Shown: positions 6,643 through 7,234 of the stretch, in pieces
Layout: each line of letters starts with the position of its first letter
Position numbering within the stretch: the first letter of the stretch is position 1
Assembly: GCA_009839585.1 (NCBI GenBank)
Contig: VXPI01000384.1
Location: forward strand, 1,921 to 9,154
Source: Gammaproteobacteria bacterium
GTDB lineage: Bacteria; Pseudomonadota; Gammaproteobacteria; Arenicellales; Poriferihabitantaceae
Reading direction: 5' to 3'
Length of the DNA stretch: 7,234 nt
The notes under the pieces: model-generated
What the model saw: only the letters and a program-made list of their open reading frames with translations
Told to the model about the DNA's origin: nothing
Database searches by the model: none
Program-made: the position numbers and the translations under genes

Positions 6643-7065
6643 CTATGCGCCAACCCAGGGGTCAGCAACCCCAATTCCGGCGTACTGAAAATCTCGCACA
6701 TTGCGTGTCACCAGCACAGCATTGCGGGCTTGGCATATGGCCTCAATTTGACAGTCGAATTTACTGATGGGTCGACCCGACCTACGACACTCGGCCGCGA
6801 TCTCTCCATAGGCGCGAGCGGCTGCACTGTCGAACGGAAGAATCCGCTCTCCGAAACCATGATCCAGCCAGTACGCCATGGCATTCTTGAGTATCGTTTT
6901 TCGCTTGCCAGTCGGCGTGGTCGCAACACCATAGTGCAATTCTGCTTCACTAATCGCTGTCAGGTACATCTTCCGTATGTCATGCCCGGCAAACCAATCC
7001 AAAACAGCCGACACTGGCCGGGGGCGCATGAGTTCGGAGACAACGTTCGTGTCTAAGACGAGCAT
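6643..7065 (-). CDS. PIN-domain toxin of the VapC/FitB type
   Basis: Predicted ribonuclease toxin of a type II toxin-antitoxin system; VapC-type PIN domains cut specific RNAs (tRNA or rRNA in studied cases) using Mg2+ and are neutralised by a DNA-binding antitoxin. The 140-residue product is full length and has the PIN acidic cluster. Asp5 is in MLVLDTNVVSELM, Glu42 in ISEAELHYG, Asp104 in ISKFDCQIEAI and Asp125 in VTRNVRDF. The closing ADPWVGA resembles the usual end of FitB-like proteins. The start ATG (7065) lies 9 bases after the stop of an antitoxin stub, the usual spacing for such pairs. The antitoxin itself is mostly missing. The base composition looks more GC-rich than the CRISPR region, which fits a separate origin, although I did not compute it. 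Confidence 0.92.
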   Translation of the reverse strand: MLVLDTNVVSELMRPRPVSAVLDWFAGHDIRKMYLTAISEAELHYGVATTPTGKRKTILKNAMAYWLDHGFGERILPFDSAAARAYGEIAAECRRSGRPISKFDCQIEAICQARNAVLVTRNVRDFQYAGIGVADPWVGA

Positions 7066-7074
7066 GCGGGCGGA

Positions 7075-7140
7075 TCAGGAGAAATCCAAAGGTTCGTGCA
7101 TGGGTCCGCGAGGGGGAAGTTCCAGTTCCACACCGCCTAG
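7075..7140 (-). pseudogene. C-terminal remnant of a FitA/VapB-like antitoxin
   Basis: Directly upstream of the toxin, a minus-strand frame ending in TGA (7077-7075) encodes 21 residues including ELELPPRGPM and HEPLDFS. This resembles the C-terminal tail of FitA-like antitoxins, which commonly end in a GV-x-LELPPR-x-P-x-REP-x-D-type stretch that inserts into the toxin. The expected N-terminal ribbon-helix-helix DNA-binding part (about 60 residues) is absent: the frame meets a TAG about 60 bases upstream. An ATG at 7167 could start a 30-residue peptide carrying the tail, but its first nine residues do not look like an antitoxin. A deletion or rearrangement breakpoint near 7140 would explain this. 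Confidence 0.6.
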
Positions 7141-7160
7141 TACAGAGTAACATTTTAGTA

Positions 7161-7189
7161 TTGACATTATAGCCGGTTTTGACTATGGT
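7161..7189 (+). promoter_or_regulatory. Candidate sigma-70 promoter facing the right edge
   Basis: A perfect TTGACA (7161-7166), a 17-base spacer and TATGGT (7184-7189, four of six consensus bases) form a good plus-strand promoter. Transcription would start near 7196, about 25 bases before the possible start codon at 7221. On the opposite strand the same DNA contains a perfect TATAAT (7171-7166) that could drive the antitoxin stub and toxin, though its -35 region (TGGCTA) is poor. Overlapping divergent promoters are possible. Confidence 0.4.
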
Positions 7190-7210
7190 AGCCATCCCTG
7201 AACTGCTGAT

Positions 7211-7234
7211 GGAGGCCATGATGGCTCGAAAGAC
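7211..7234 (+). CDS. Possible 5' end of a gene leaving the window (partial)
   Basis: GGAGG (7211-7215) followed by two adjacent ATG codons (7218, 7221) looks like a ribosome binding site and start. From ATG 7221 the spacing is 5 bases and the first residues would be MARK. The entry begins at the ribosome binding site; only about 14 coding bases are in the window, so no function can be assigned. A plausible promoter lies just upstream on the same strand, which supports a real gene. Confidence 0.3.

Noticed and set aside
6540..6767. 75-codon plus-strand frame beginning MALDHFSSSV
   Set aside because: It needs a TTG start with GGAG only two bases away and its second half is antisense to the PIN toxin; no family recognised.
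6980..7219. 79-codon minus-strand frame starting MASISSSGMA as the antitoxin
   Set aside because: It is out of frame with the antitoxin-like tail and overlaps the toxin start; its Arg/Cys/His-rich content is not like an antitoxin.

Overview
The window looks like a gammaproteobacterial chromosome carrying accessory DNA at both ends. The main clue is the minus-strand order tpiA - secG - tRNA-Leu(GAG). It matches the secG-leuU linkage of Escherichia coli and the tpiA-secG-tRNA-Leu order common in gammaproteobacteria. No 16S rRNA or other species-level marker is present, so the genus cannot be named.

Left part (1-2474, plus strand): the 3' end of an unidentified gene, then cas6 (pre-crRNA endoribonuclease), then a CARF plus PD-(D/E)XK nuclease of the Card1/Can2 family. 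This is the distal end of a type III CRISPR-Cas operon. Cas6 would cut the CRISPR transcript into crRNAs. The off-window Cas10 complex would make cyclic oligoadenylate on target RNA binding, and the Card1/Can2 protein would sense it and cleave nucleic acid. No CRISPR array, cas10 or csm/cmr gene is visible here.

Junction (2475-2775): about 300 bases with no convincing gene, where the CRISPR operon converges on the housekeeping cluster. The cas genes lie next to the 3' end of the tRNA-Leu gene, a typical island insertion point.

Middle (2776-5966, minus strand): a closely packed tpiA-secG-tRNA-Leu unit (glycolysis, Sec translocon, tRNA). Upstream of it is a two-gene unit with a TauD/TfdA-family Fe(II)/2-oxoglutarate dioxygenase followed 18 bases later by an endonuclease/exonuclease/phosphatase-fold hydrolase. 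The two-gene unit has a good -10 box in front of it.

Right part (5967-7234): about 630 bases with no intact gene. A minus-strand frame there may be a decayed gene interrupted by TGA codons. Next is an apparently intact PIN-domain toxin of the VapC/FitB type, preceded by only the C-terminal stub of a FitA-like antitoxin. At the extreme right edge a plus-strand promoter, ribosome binding site and start codon suggest that another gene begins there and runs out of the window. Broken genes and a toxin without an intact partner suggest a region of turnover.
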